Positions 1-8,735 of a DNA stretch of 64,000 nt are shown piece after piece (the stretch's first letter is position 1; each line of letters opens with the position of its first letter). Source of the stretch: CAWBUW01 sp963792075. GTDB lineage: Bacteria; Chloroflexota; Anaerolineae; Anaerolineales; UBA4823. The stretch is taken from contig CAWBUW010000007.1 in NCBI GenBank assembly GCA_963792075.1, positions 372,001 to 436,000 on the forward strand, written 5' to 3'. The position numbers and the translations under genes are program-made. The notes under the pieces were generated by a model that worked only from the letters and a program-made list of their open reading frames with translations, had not been told where the DNA came from and searched no databases.

Positions 1-816
1 GGTTCGCCGTGTGGCGGCGGGTGGATAGATCTTCCAGGTTACCGTGGTCTGAAGTGAGCAGCACCAGCCCGGCTGCGTCATCCCAGGTGGCGAGCAGCCC
101 ACCCAACACCTGATCGAAGGATTCCAACAGGTTAATGGCCTGATCCATATTTTGCTCGTGTCCGGCATAATCCGTGAGCCAATATTCAAAGAAGGCCAGG
201 TCTAGCCCTTGCGCCAGGTCTGTCAACCGTCTGCCTGCTTGTGCAGGTTCGAGTATCGGAGCGTTGGGCAGCTTGAGGTGGGTATGCCATCCCTGGCCGG
301 TGAAATCTGCGGAAATGGCAAGCCCCTGGGTAAGGTCCTCCACGCTGTGCAGCGACAGCCCGGCGGCAGTAACGGCCAGCGGGATGGCGGAATACAGCCG
401 CCGACCTGATTGGATAGCCTGGAAATAAGCGGGCGGATAGGCATTGAGCAGCGCCGCGCGGCGTCCACGCGCGGTATTTGGGAGAAAACACTGCCGTTTT
501 TGAGAAAAGCCGCGACTTCTGGGTCAGGTTTGGGCCCATAATGATGGCCCAATTCGGCAGGGACATTGATCCCGGTCAGCAGCGCTGCCTGGCCGGTGGC
601 CGATTGGGGCAGGCCAGGCACACCCAGGCAGGCATCCAACGCCAAGAGCGTGGCGCGGGAGGATGCCGGCGCAGTCGAGACGCTATCTATCACGAGCTGC
701 CGGCCTCCCAGCAAGCTGTATAAGTGGGGCATTTGGGCACGCGCAAAGGGATTCGTCGCGGGGTCTGCTGCGCCGAGGCCAACACCATCCAGGAAAAGGA
801 AAAGAATCCGTGCCAA
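1..816 (-). pseudogene. Frameshifted metalloenzyme-superfamily protein (alkaline phosphatase/iPGM fold), 3' end beyond window
   Basis: The gene starts at 816 with MARILFLFLDGVGLG, the metal-binding N-terminus of the alkaline phosphatase/phosphoglycerate mutase-like superfamily. Frame one is good to about residue 112 (NGSVF), then loses homology. The family sequence resumes in another frame as NTARGRRAALLNAYPP and runs without a stop to base 1, where TSDHGNLEDLSTRR is the second metal-binding motif of the fold. Adding one base near 480-490, for instance to the A4 run at 485-488, joins the frames. The C-terminus lies outside the window. The substrate is unknown; a hydrolase or mutase of phosphate esters is the family expectation. 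It is either a decayed gene or a sequencing error in an intact one. Confidence -1.
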
Positions 817-914
817 TATTGCTCCAAGCTCCCTTAACCTGTGGGGAGCAGAAAGGGTTGTTCGATTTTAATCGATGTCACACACTTTTTGGAAAATTGA
901 TGACAAATCACACT

Positions 915-943
915 TTGACAAACGCGGCGCTTTCATATACAAT
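915..943 (+). promoter_or_regulatory. Sigma-70 promoter for the EF-G-like gene
   Basis: TTGACA (915-920) and TACAAT (938-943) are separated by exactly 17 bases. Transcription would start near 950 and leave a 5' leader of about 200 nt before the gene at 1157. The leader contains a possible helix (GCAG...CTGC near 998-1013) but no riboswitch I recognise. The rest of 817-1156 shows no gene. Confidence -1.
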
Positions 944-1156
944 CTAACCTTGCTGAGTAACATCTCATAAAGGGGGGAAGCGGGGTGTTTTTTCGCAGGC
1001 TGCATCTGCGCAAAATACCTCGTACCCCGACTTTTTAGAACCTAACCGAGAAAAACGGGTGAGTTGGTATATTCAGGCAAAGCTTGCACAAGTGGATCCA
1101 CCCTCCCCAAATTTTCGGATAGTTATAAAATTTATTCCTTAAGGAAGGGCTTCTAG

Positions 1157-3229
1157 ATGAAAGAGTACACCACTGCCTCTATTCGCAACATTGCGCTGGT
1201 TTCGCATTCCAGCGCCGGGAAAACGATGCTGGCGGAGGCCTTCTTGCATTTTACCGGGGCCACCACTCGCCTGGGTAAGATTGAAGACGGCACAACCATT
1301 TCTGACTTCGAAGATGAGGAAATTCGCCGCGGAATATCCTTGTCTACGTCGGTGATCCCGGTCGAGTATAAAGATGTCAAGCTGAACTTGATGGATACCC
1401 CCGGCTACACTGACTTCGTGGGAGAAGTGATCTCTGCCCTGCGGGTAGCTGATGGTGCACTGGTGCTGGTAGACTCGGTCGCTGGCGCCGAAGTAGGAAC
1501 GGAAATTGCCTGGAGTTACTGCGATAAGTTCGAACTGCCGCGCTTTGTGGTGATCAACAAGATGAACCGCGACAATGCCAATTATCGCAAGGCCTTCGAA
1601 TCGTTAAGTGCAATCAGCGACAAGCGTCAAATCCTGGTACAGATCCCCTGGGGTGAGAAGGCTGAATTCAAAGGCGTGATCGATTTGCTGTCGATGAAAG
1701 CATACGCCGGTGATGGCAAGAGCGTCCAGGCGATCCCAGCGGAGCTTGCCGATGAGGCCGAAGCGGCCCGCTTGGAGCTGATCGAAGCTGCCGCCGAAGG
1801 TGAAGATGAGCTGCTTGAAAAGTACCTGGAAGGTCAGGAATTGACCACCGAAGAGATCCTACGTGGCCTGCGCAACGTAGTGCTGGCGGGCGCCTATGTG
1901 CCCGTATTTTTGGCCGCAGGCAGCGCCCAGGTAGGGCTGGCCCCCTTGATGGATGCTATCATTGATCTGCTTCCCTCTCCCGATAAGGCCAAGAAGACCA
2001 CTGCACAGGGCAAGGATGGCGAAGAAGCGCTTTCTGCTGCCGACGGCAGCCCGTTTGCGGCTTATGTGTGGAAAACTACTGCAGACCCCTTTGTGGGCAA
2101 GATCACTTACTTGCGCATTTATTCCGGTTCAATGCATGCTGATTCACGTGTATGGAACAACACCAAAGGCCAGGAAGAACGCCTGGGCACGCTGAATATC
2201 ACGCGGGGTAAAGAGCAGATTGCGGTCAAAGCTGCCCACGCCGGGGATATCGTCTCAGTGGCTAAGCTAAGCGCGACTGCCACCGGTGATACCTTCTGCG
2301 ATAAAACCCACCCCTTGACCTTGCCTGTGCCGGAATATCCACACTCGCTTTTCAGTGTGGCGATTACCCCCAAGACCCAGGGCAACTCGGCCAAGCTCAG
2401 CCCGACCCTTTCCCGCCTGTGCGAGGAAGACAAGACCCTCTCCTGGCGCCAGGAGCATTCCACCAACCAGACGATCCTGCAGGGCATGGGCGACCAGCAC
2501 ATCGACGTAGCCATCCGCAAAGCGGAAGCCAAGTTCCAGACTGCGCTGCACACCGAAATCCCCAGGGTACCATACCAGGAAACAATTACGAAAGAAGGTG
2601 CAGCCATGCACCGTCACAAGAAACAAACCGGCGGCGCCGGCCAGTTCGCAGAAGTCCATCTGCGTGTCTTACCGCTGCCCGATGCAGATTTCGAGTTTTC
2701 CAATGATGTTGTTGGAGGCGCGGTTTCGAACAGCTTCATGCCCGCGATTGAAAAGGGTGTGCGCGGCGTGATGAAAGATGGCGTGATGGCAGGCTTCCCG
2801 GTGCAGAATGTGAAGGTCTCGGTCTATGATGGCAAAGAACATCCGGTCGACTCAAAGCCGATCGCGTTTGAAGCTGCGGGCCGTGAGGCCTTCAAGGCTG
2901 CTATCCGTGAGGCGAGCCCGGTGCTGCGCGAGCCGATCATGAACGTACGTATCGTTGTGCCCGAGGCCAACATGGGCGATATCCTCGGTGACCTGAACAC
3001 CCGCCGGGCGCGCGTGCAGGGCATGGATACAGAAAAGGGCCGTTCGGTGGTCACTGCGACGGTACCACTGGCGGAAATGCAACGTTACACCACCGACTTG
3101 CGCTCGATGACGGGCGGTCGCGGTGTGTTCAGCATGGAATTTTCACACTACGATGTTGTGCCAGCGCACATTGCCCAGGACATCATCAACGCTCACCAGA
3201 AAGAACTCGCCGCGGCGAAGGAAGAGTAA
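1157..3229 (+). CDS. Elongation factor G-like translational GTPase
   Basis: A 690-residue five-domain EF-G/EF-G2-type GTPase. The P-loop reads SHSSAGKT (residues 16-23) where canonical EF-G has AH(V/I)DAGKT. G3 is DTPGYTDF and the G4 motif is NKMNRD, so the base-recognition Asp is replaced by Asn or offset. Switch I (ISDFEDEEIRRGISL) resembles the EF-G-like paralogue group more than the translocase. Domains II to V follow to the end, with the expected length. Start ATG follows GGAAGGGC. It probably acts on ribosomes, but whether it translocates, recycles or is an auxiliary paralogue cannot be told from sequence. No ribosomal protein genes flank it, which argues for the paralogue and against the str-operon fusA. 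Confidence -1.
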   Translation: MKEYTTASIRNIALVSHSSAGKTMLAEAFLHFTGATTRLGKIEDGTTISDFEDEEIRRGISLSTSVIPVEYKDVKLNLMDTPGYTDFVGEVISALRVADGALVLVDSVAGAEVGTEIAWSYCDKFELPRFVVINKMNRDNANYRKAFESLSAISDKRQILVQIPWGEKAEFKGVIDLLSMKAYAGDGKSVQAIPAELADEAEAARLELIEAAAEGEDELLEKYLEGQELTTEEILRGLRNVVLAGAYVPVFLAAGSAQVGLAPLMDAIIDLLPSPDKAKKTTAQGKDGEEALSAADGSPFAAYVWKTTADPFVGKITYLRIYSGSMHADSRVWNNTKGQEERLGTLNITRGKEQIAVKAAHAGDIVSVAKLSATATGDTFCDKTHPLTLPVPEYPHSLFSVAITPKTQGNSAKLSPTLSRLCEEDKTLSWRQEHSTNQTILQGMGDQHIDVAIRKAEAKFQTALHTEIPRVPYQETITKEGAAMHRHKKQTGGAGQFAEVHLRVLPLPDADFEFSNDVVGGAVSNSFMPAIEKGVRGVMKDGVMAGFPVQNVKVSVYDGKEHPVDSKPIAFEAAGREAFKAAIREASPVLREPIMNVRIVVPEANMGDILGDLNTRRARVQGMDTEKGRSVVTATVPLAEMQRYTTDLRSMTGGRGVFSMEFSHYDVVPAHIAQDIINAHQKELAAAKEE

Positions 3230-3248
3230 CTCTTCTCATTTTACAGCA

Positions 3249-3346
3249 GGCTGTCCAAAAAGACGAAAACAAAGAGAAAATATACGTACCTGTGAGGGTG
3301 GCGCGAAGCACCATCCTCACAGGTACGTATTAATTGTTCTTCCTCG
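3249..3346. repeat. Dispersed hairpin element, family copy A
   Basis: It opens with GGCTGTCCAAAAAGACG, shared with copies near 19515 and 52090. A central inverted repeat (arms 3283-3300 and 3311-3329) has apex GCGCGAAGCA. It lies between the convergent EF-G-like gene and MFS gene, and no U-tract follows the stem. The rest of 3347-3513 shows no gene. Confidence -1.
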
Positions 3347-3513
3347 AGTTTTACCTGGGCGCCTTCACCTGCCGGGCTGCGCCAGCTTCAAGCGGATGAA
3401 CAAGTACGGAGCCAGGCCGAAGAATGCGCCTGCATTCGAGATCAGACTTCATGACCTGCGGGCATTGCAAAGCCTGAAAGTCCGTTGAGACTTTCAGGTC
3501 AGCCCTGTATGAT

Positions 3514-4647
3514 CTAAATAAGTTGGTGGCTTTTGAGCGGCATCCACAACCAGGCGATGGCAATTGTGGTGAAGATCCCCACCAGGCTGGCAGCATAGAC
3601 ACTGACCGGCTGGAAAGAATAAAACAATCCGGCTAATGGAGGGGCGAGGATGATCGTCAGCGCGGAGGTGGTTTCGAGCACGCCAAATGCCAGGCCCATA
3701 TTGCCGGCATCTACCAACGCACGCGCCTGTGCCGCGGCCATCGTGCGTGCGGTCGTATAACTGCCGCATATAAAGTAAGCCGCAACGTACCAGGGCATCC
3801 CTAAACCTTGCCAGAGCAAGACGGAAAAGAACGCCATCCCGGCTTGAGCCAGCAAGAAACCATGGCGGGCGTTGATCTGCCCGATTAGCAGGTTCAAAAC
3901 GACGATCCCCGCGCTGCGCCAGGCCAGGAGCTGCCCGACCTGGAGCAAGTCGATGCCGCGTTCGTTAGTAAGAAAATTCTGCGACAGCGGCTGAGGCAAA
4001 TACATCATCAGGTATGCCAGGAATATAATCGTCAGGAAGCGCACGTAACGCGGGTGTAGCACGCTGGAGAGTGCCTGGGTAGGAGGATGTGTGTGTGCGG
4101 ATTCCACAGGTTGGGGGCGGATTTGGAACACAAACAGCGTGGAAAGCACAAACAAGCCCGCCGCCAGGTAAAAATTAAAGCGCAGGTCAGCGTATTTGCC
4201 AATCCAGCCTCCGACCAAAGGGCCCAGGATTGCCCCAAGGCTGTAGATAGCGGACATCAGTGTGAGTGTGCGTCCAACGCTCCAGCGGCCGCGCGCCGCG
4301 GTGATGTAGCTGTTCATAGGCCCGGCGACGAAACTGGTCAGGCCGTACAGAGCGCTGCCCAAAACAAAGAGAGGCATTGTCGGCGCGATGGCCATCATCC
4401 CCGTCGAGAGCGTCGCCATCACCCATGCAGTTAGCATCAACGGGCGGCGGCCAAAGCGGTCTGCGAAGTAACCTGCCGGCAGGTGCGCCAACGCCATCGC
4501 TGCGCCTACTGTCCCCAGGATCAACCCGATCTGCACCGGGTCAGCGCCTAACTGTTGCAAGTACAGTGGCTGGAAGAACATGAATGCGCCCTCGCCAACC
4601 CCCCAAATGGCCAGGGAGATGGAGAGAAACACAAGGTCGCGGTTCAT
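3514..4647 (-). CDS. Major facilitator superfamily transporter
   Basis: A 377-residue integral membrane protein with about 12 hydrophobic segments and the MFS loop 2-3 motif AGYFADRFGRRP. The start at 4647 (MNRDLVFLSIS) is preferred because a longer in-frame start at 4767 would lie inside the upstream peptidase and add a hydrophilic leader. The chosen start lies 4 bases after the stop of that peptidase, indicating translational coupling. The substrate is not predictable; the fold class resembles drug or sugar efflux MFS proteins. Pairing with an Xaa-Pro peptidase is compatible with peptide or small-metabolite transport, but that is conjecture. Confidence -1.
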   Translation of the reverse strand: MNRDLVFLSISLAIWGVGEGAFMFFQPLYLQQLGADPVQIGLILGTVGAAMALAHLPAGYFADRFGRRPLMLTAWVMATLSTGMMAIAPTMPLFVLGSALYGLTSFVAGPMNSYITAARGRWSVGRTLTLMSAIYSLGAILGPLVGGWIGKYADLRFNFYLAAGLFVLSTLFVFQIRPQPVESAHTHPPTQALSSVLHPRYVRFLTIIFLAYLMMYLPQPLSQNFLTNERGIDLLQVGQLLAWRSAGIVVLNLLIGQINARHGFLLAQAGMAFFSVLLWQGLGMPWYVAAYFICGSYTTARTMAAAQARALVDAGNMGLAFGVLETTSALTIILAPPLAGLFYSFQPVSVYAASLVGIFTTIAIAWLWMPLKSHQLI

Positions 4648-4651
4648 CCGT

Positions 4652-5770
4652 TTAGAGCGGCAGCGTACGCAGTTCGCGCGGCATGTCGGATAACGAAGCA
4701 GCGCCATCCAGGGTGATGACCATATCGTCCTCGATACGCACGCCGTTGCGCCCGGGCAGGTATACACCTGGCTCCACGGTGTAGGTCATGCCGGCCTGCA
4801 GGATCAGCTCGTTGTCACCCCGCATGTAAGGCGGCTCGTGGCCTTCCATGCCCAGGCCATGCCCCGTGCGGTGAGTGAAATATTCACCGTAGCCGGCGGC
4901 CTGGATGACCCCGCGGGCGGCGACATCCACGAGTTTGGCGGGCTGGCCTGGTTTCCCAGCCTGGCGCCCGGCTGTATTGGCCGCCAGCACGATTTCAGCG
5001 ATGCGCCTGTACTCTGGCTCTACCTCTTCAATGGCGAAGGTACGGGTCAGGTCTGCGAAGTAACCTCCGTATGCTGCACCCCAATCGATGACCAACAGGT
5101 CGCCTGGCTCGATAGGGCGGTTGGAGGGGGTAGCGTGGGGGTTGGCGCTGTGCGGCCCACCTGAGACGATGGGCATGAAAGGCATTTCGCCCTGCGAGCC
5201 GGCCCGCAGGGTTTGCAGCACCAGCTCAGAGGCCAGGTCTTGCTCGCTCATCCCCACCCGGAAGTGGGGCAGTGTGCTCGTCAGCGCATGCTGTGCAATT
5301 TGCACAGCGCTGCGCATAGCCGCCAACTCAGTTTCATCTTTTTGCATACGCAGCGCGGCGACCACCGCTTCGGCAGAAGTGAACTGCGTTTTCGGCGCAG
5401 CCGCCTCCACCAGGCGCAGCTCCAGCACGCGGAACTGGCGTGGCTCGATCCCCACTACGTCGCTCAATTGGGCGGCCTGGGCTGCCCTGGCAAATACCTG
5501 TCCCCAACCTGCCGGGTCTTCCTCGTAGAGGAAAGCCTGCAAGGGAAAAGACAGGGCTTCGACTTTCAGCCTTTCGAGTGTGGGTAGCGCGATCTGCACC
5601 GGCTGACCGGGGGTGAAAAAAGCCACGACCGGGCGCTCAGAAAGATGGAAATGCAGGCCGGTCAGGTAGACCAGGCTGGGACCAGGATTGAGCGCCAGGG
5701 CGTGCAGCCCGGCCTTTTCCAGCGCCACCGCCAGTTTCTGCTGGCGTAAGGAGAAAATCGATTCGACCAT
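4652..5770 (-). CDS. M24-family Xaa-Pro aminopeptidase-like protein
   Basis: A 372-residue creatinase/prolidase-type protein with an N-terminal creatinase-like domain (about 1-135) and a C-terminal pita-bread domain. The metal ligands are visible in order: VIDWGA and FADLTRTF (two Asp), HRTGHGLGMEGHE (His), TVEPGVY (Glu) and IEDDMV (Glu). It should hydrolyse N-terminal X-Pro bonds or dipeptides in the cytoplasm with Mn or Co. The start at 5770 (MVESIF) has GGGAGG 9 bases upstream; a start at 5848 would translate the palindrome at 5795-5843 and is rejected. It is co-transcribed with the MFS gene. Confidence -1.
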   Translation of the reverse strand: MVESIFSLRQQKLAVALEKAGLHALALNPGPSLVYLTGLHFHLSERPVVAFFTPGQPVQIALPTLERLKVEALSFPLQAFLYEEDPAGWGQVFARAAQAAQLSDVVGIEPRQFRVLELRLVEAAAPKTQFTSAEAVVAALRMQKDETELAAMRSAVQIAQHALTSTLPHFRVGMSEQDLASELVLQTLRAGSQGEMPFMPIVSGGPHSANPHATPSNRPIEPGDLLVIDWGAAYGGYFADLTRTFAIEEVEPEYRRIAEIVLAANTAGRQAGKPGQPAKLVDVAARGVIQAAGYGEYFTHRTGHGLGMEGHEPPYMRGDNELILQAGMTYTVEPGVYLPGRNGVRIEDDMVITLDGAASLSDMPRELRTLPL

Positions 5771-5794
5771 GATTGTGAACCTCCCAATTCTAGT

Positions 5795-5843
5795 TTTATG
5801 CAGGTGGTTTGGTGGGCCTGCCCCACCAAACCACCTGCATAAA
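5795..5843. repeat. Intergenic palindrome, 22-bp perfect stem
   Basis: Arms 5795-5816 and 5822-5843 are perfectly complementary around a 5-nt loop. It begins TTTATGCAGG and ends CCTGCATAAA, so neither strand has a U-tract 3' of the stem. It sits between patatin and peptidase genes of the same orientation. Confidence -1.
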
Positions 5844-5851
5844 TACACTTA

Positions 5852-6778
5852 TCACCAATTCGGATTAAGCCAGGCGATTGTCTCGTCCAGGTTTACCTGG
5901 TTGGCAAATTCAATCATCTCATCCACACGCTTTACATCATCCATAGCGTAAGATTTTCCTGGTGGGAAAGTTGGCGCCAGGCGATGGTAGCGCGCACCCA
6001 GGAGCTGCCGGCACTGGTAGTCCGCAATCCCGGCGACCCCATCCAGCATCAGGCCGATCAGAGGTTTTGCCCATTGGGCGTAACCCCAATCTAGATCCCT
6101 GCCCTGGATATGGGTCAGATTGGTGCCGGTGCCTAGCGACAACAGCGCCAGGTCCGCCAGGGGAGGGCGGTCGGCGTTGCGAGAATCCTGGGTCTGTGCC
6201 AGAGCGCACATGCTGGGGTTATTGGCGTACACCCCACCGTCGATGTAGCCATCCACGGAAGGGAAATAGGTTGGCGCGGCGCTGGTGTACAGCGCGACCT
6301 TATATGCCGGCCAGGCATTATCGTTGCTTTCCCCAGGCAGGTTGTGGAACAGCTTGGGTTTCCAGCGCCTCTTTGTGGGGTTCCTGTCTTCATTGTCCAG
6401 GTCAAAGGTGGCGATCAACACTTTTTGCTGCAGCTCACCTAAAGTGGTGTGCCCCAAGATCTGCTTCAGCTCGTGGGCCAGGGGTTTGATGTTGTACTCC
6501 GCGCCGATGATCCTTCCCAGGTCTAATGCATCATCCAACCAGGAATCATCAAAGATCGCTTTCCCTTTTGTCTCGTACAGCTCGCGCAGCACATCCAGGT
6601 CCAGACCTTTGGCAATGGCCAGAGCCAGCAGCCCGCCAGTGGAGGTACCGGCGATTAAACCCAGGTTGTCCAAAAGCCCGCCCAGCCCTGGCTCCTGCCG
6701 CAGACGTTGCAACAGAATGATCGGGATAATGCCGCGTATTCCTCCGCCATCGAAAGAAAGTACCCGGTACACTGCCAT
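5852..6778 (-). CDS. Patatin-like phospholipase
   Basis: A 308-residue cytosolic patatin. It has the oxyanion-hole glycine run FDGGGIRG (residues 9-16), the nucleophile elbow GTSTGG with Ser46, and the dyad Asp in YIDGGVYANNP (about 180). It is close in length to CapV/FabD-like stand-alone patatins, which hydrolyse acyl esters of phospholipids. AAGGAGG precedes the ATG. No cGAS/CD-NTase-like cyclase lies beside it, so an antiphage role as in CBASS is not supported here. A lipid-turnover role is the default. Confidence -1.
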   Translation of the reverse strand: MAVYRVLSFDGGGIRGIIPIILLQRLRQEPGLGGLLDNLGLIAGTSTGGLLALAIAKGLDLDVLRELYETKGKAIFDDSWLDDALDLGRIIGAEYNIKPLAHELKQILGHTTLGELQQKVLIATFDLDNEDRNPTKRRWKPKLFHNLPGESNDNAWPAYKVALYTSAAPTYFPSVDGYIDGGVYANNPSMCALAQTQDSRNADRPPLADLALLSLGTGTNLTHIQGRDLDWGYAQWAKPLIGLMLDGVAGIADYQCRQLLGARYHRLAPTFPPGKSYAMDDVKRVDEMIEFANQVNLDETIAWLNPNW

Positions 6779-6820
6779 AAAATGCCTCCTTGAATGCTTC
6801 GATTCTACCTCATGAATGCA

Positions 6821-7273
6821 TTACCCATAGATCCAATGGGCCCCAAACAAGACTCTCTTTACCACCCGCGCCTCGGACTGCCCCAGTAGTTGGACGCCGG
6901 CCAGAGTCACCTGTTGGCGCAGAGGATCCGGCGGGTTGAGCAGCGAGAGCAGACCCTGATTATCGTCGTCGGCAGCAATGCGATTGAGCGAGATCTTGCC
7001 GCATCCCAGGCACAGATGCGCTATCATCAGCTCACCCTGGGCAACAGCGGTGTATTTGTTGTGCCGTTTCTTCAACGCCAGGCCAACCGGCTGCATTTCG
7101 GACCGGCAAGCCGCCAGACGGTCGCCGGATTTGTACAGGTCCATGTGCCTCGAGAACAAGCAGTATGGACAATGGTTACGATTATGGACCCCCGCCAGCC
7201 AGGTCGCTCCCGCGACCGGCTGGCGGCAGTACATACAGCGAAAGTCTCCTGTATAACTTGTAGCGTGTTTCAT
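6821..7273 (-). CDS. RNHCP-domain zinc-ribbon protein
   Basis: A 150-residue protein with two CxxC knuckles early (CMYC and HCPYC) and CLGC later. The string NRNHCPYC is the signature of the RNHCP domain (PF12647), a family of unknown function probably binding zinc. The ATG overlaps the rsgA stop by four bases (ATGA), so the two are translationally coupled. That suggests, without proof, a role linked to RsgA and small-subunit maturation. The second half has no motif I recognise. Confidence -1.
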   Translation of the reverse strand: MKHATSYTGDFRCMYCRQPVAGATWLAGVHNRNHCPYCLFSRHMDLYKSGDRLAACRSEMQPVGLALKKRHNKYTAVAQGELMIAHLCLGCGKISLNRIAADDDNQGLLSLLNPPDPLRQQVTLAGVQLLGQSEARVVKRVLFGAHWIYG

Positions 7274-8247
7274 CCTTCGGCCCTCAAACTCAAGTAACTC
7301 TGCCAGCGGCGTGGACTGATCTGTCCTGCCATGACCGCTTTGCGTACCGCGCAGCCGGGCTCTTCATCATGGTGGCAGTCCAGCCCGAAACGGCAGCGGC
7401 CCAGGTAAGGCTCCATCTCTGGGAAGTACAGCGCTATCTCGCCGTCGCCCACATCCCACAGGCCAAACTCACGCACGCCAGGCGTATCCACGATCGCTCC
7501 GCCTCCGGCCAGGGGGAACATCTCCTGGTGAGTGGTGGTGTGTTTGCCCTTGCCAGTGAACAGGCTGATGGCCTGCACCCGCAGCCCCAGGTCGGGTTCC
7601 AGCGCGTTGAGCAGCGAGGTCTTGCCCACGCCGGACTTGCCCAGGAATACTGACAGCTTGCCCTGCAGCGCCTGGCGTACCGCATCCAACCCCTCACCGC
7701 TCAACGCCGAGACGAGCAACACCGGGTAACCGATGCGCCGGTATTCCTGAACCGCGGCTTCCAATTCCGGGTCTTTCAAGCCGTTTCCGTTCTTTACCAG
7801 GTCCAGCTTGGTGATGATCACCAGCGCAGGCAGCTCAGCCGCCTCAGCCGAGACCAGATAGCGGTCGAGCATCCCCCACTTCGGGGCGGGCTCGGCGGCG
7901 GAAAACACCGGCACCACCTGGTCCACGTTCGCAACGATCACCTGTTCATATGGGCGTGCGGAGGGCATCGGCACCGGTGAGCGCCGTGCCAGCTTGCTGC
8001 GCCGCTCGTGCAACGACGTGATCTGTCCCTCGCCGGACGCCAATACAGTCACCTGCACCTCATCCCCGACCACAATCGGGTCGCCGCGCAGATGTTGGTC
8101 AGCGCTGCGGCTGTATTTGCGTGCCAGGTTCTCGATCTCCGCGCGCAGGCGAGGGCTCAAGGTGCAGCTCACCGTTTGCCCGTTCATCTGTACAAAGTAC
8201 ATTCCGCTATTTCTTTTATAAACGACTCCACAGTCGGTATTACTCAT
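7270..8247 (-). CDS. rsgA: Ribosome small subunit-dependent GTPase A
   Basis: A 325-residue circularly permuted GTPase that checks late 30S maturation. An OB-fold occupies about residues 1-95. The G motifs come in permuted order: G4 TKLD (146-149), G5 SALSG, G1 GKSGVGKT (203-210), G2 TTTHQ, G3 DTPG (254-257). A C-terminal zinc knuckle uses Cys285, Cys291, His293 and Cys299. The start MSNTDCG at 8247 is chosen because the longer frame to 8349 runs through the terminator region upstream. About 85 bases upstream lies a terminator belonging to a leader transcript (8331-8648), which may attenuate rsgA. Confidence -1.
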   Translation of the reverse strand: MSNTDCGVVYKRNSGMYFVQMNGQTVSCTLSPRLRAEIENLARKYSRSADQHLRGDPIVVGDEVQVTVLASGEGQITSLHERRSKLARRSPVPMPSARPYEQVIVANVDQVVPVFSAAEPAPKWGMLDRYLVSAEAAELPALVIITKLDLVKNGNGLKDPELEAAVQEYRRIGYPVLLVSALSGEGLDAVRQALQGKLSVFLGKSGVGKTSLLNALEPDLGLRVQAISLFTGKGKHTTTHQEMFPLAGGGAIVDTPGVREFGLWDVGDGEIALYFPEMEPYLGRCRFGLDCHHDEEPGCAVRKAVMAGQISPRRWQSYLSLRAEG

Positions 8248-8330
8248 TGTCTTCAACCTTCGATTGTTTTCGTGGGGCTTGGGGATGCGATGTGGGCAAA
8301 GCCCTTTTGTATTCCCAATTCTCCCTGTAG

Positions 8331-8370
8331 ATAAGAAAAAGCCAGCCACAGGAGATACCCGTGGCTGGCT
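8331..8370 (-). terminator. Intrinsic terminator at the end of the rsgA leader
   Basis: On the minus strand GCCAGCCACGGG pairs with CTGTGGCTGGC around a short loop, followed by TTTTTCTT. This is a textbook rho-independent terminator. It lies between the small ORF at 8604 and rsgA at 8247. Confidence -1.
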
Positions 8371-8530
8371 GGGATTAACATCGTGACCGGGGCTTGCTTG
8401 CGCGCAGAGGCCAGCCTCTAATGAGGAGGCCTCTGCAAGCTTCGCCCGCGGTCTGGGTGATTAAAACCAAAGACCACGGGGCATGGTGCGCACCCGTGGT
8501 CTGAATTCAAAAAGTTGAAGCGCAGAAATC
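8371..8530 (-). promoter_or_regulatory. Structured leader with competing hairpins (candidate attenuator)
   Basis: Between the small ORF and the terminator are two strong helices: 8471-8502 (AGACCACGGG pairing with CCCGTGGTCT) and a long imperfect one at 8385-8453. The 3' arm of the first helix (minus-strand CCCCGTGGTCT, plus 8471-8481) also pairs with the 5' arm of the terminator (CCACGGG within plus 8358-8370). The helices are therefore mutually exclusive, as in ribosome-controlled attenuators. A third helix (8518-8537) overlaps the stop codon of the small ORF. Confidence -1.
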
Positions 8531-8535
8531 AGCGC

Positions 8536-8604
8536 TTAAGCTTCACCTGGCAGGCGCGCCCATGCATCGAATAGAACAACCGATCCTAAATTATTATTAG
8601 ACAT
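8536..8604 (-). CDS. 22-residue small ORF, candidate leader peptide
   Basis: The ORF starts MSNNNLGSVV and ends ARLPGEA, with stop TAA at 8538-8536. GGAAGGAGG lies 8 bases upstream of ATG, one of the best Shine-Dalgarno sequences in the window. It has a separate consensus-like promoter and is followed by alternative hairpins and a terminator, the layout of a leader peptide. The sensed amino acid is not obvious: it has Leu (3), Val-Val, Phe and one Trp. It could instead be an independent short peptide gene. I do not recognise a family. Confidence -1.
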   Translation of the reverse strand: MSNNNLGSVVLFDAWARLPGEA

Positions 8605-8654
8605 AAAACGCGCCTCCTTCCTATTAAGGGTGAGTTTTGGTTAAGAACTCGCTG

Positions 8655-8683
8655 AGTTTACCATGAGCAAAGGAAGGAGTCAA
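8655..8683 (-). promoter_or_regulatory. Promoter of the small ORF/rsgA leader
   Basis: On the minus strand TTGACT (8683-8678) and TAAACT (8660-8655) have a 17-base spacer. The transcript would start near 8648, giving a 5' UTR of about 44 nt and a terminated RNA of roughly 315 nt. Confidence -1.
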
Positions 8684-8735
8684 GTATTTTTTAGACCCAT
8701 AAATCCTGATACTAAAGCTTCCTGGCATCGTTCAC

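Noticed and set aside
5852..6778. Patatin as effector of a CBASS-type defence system
   Set aside because: No CD-NTase, Cap2/Cap3 or other defence gene is adjacent; neighbours are rsgA-RNHCP and a peptidase-MFS pair.
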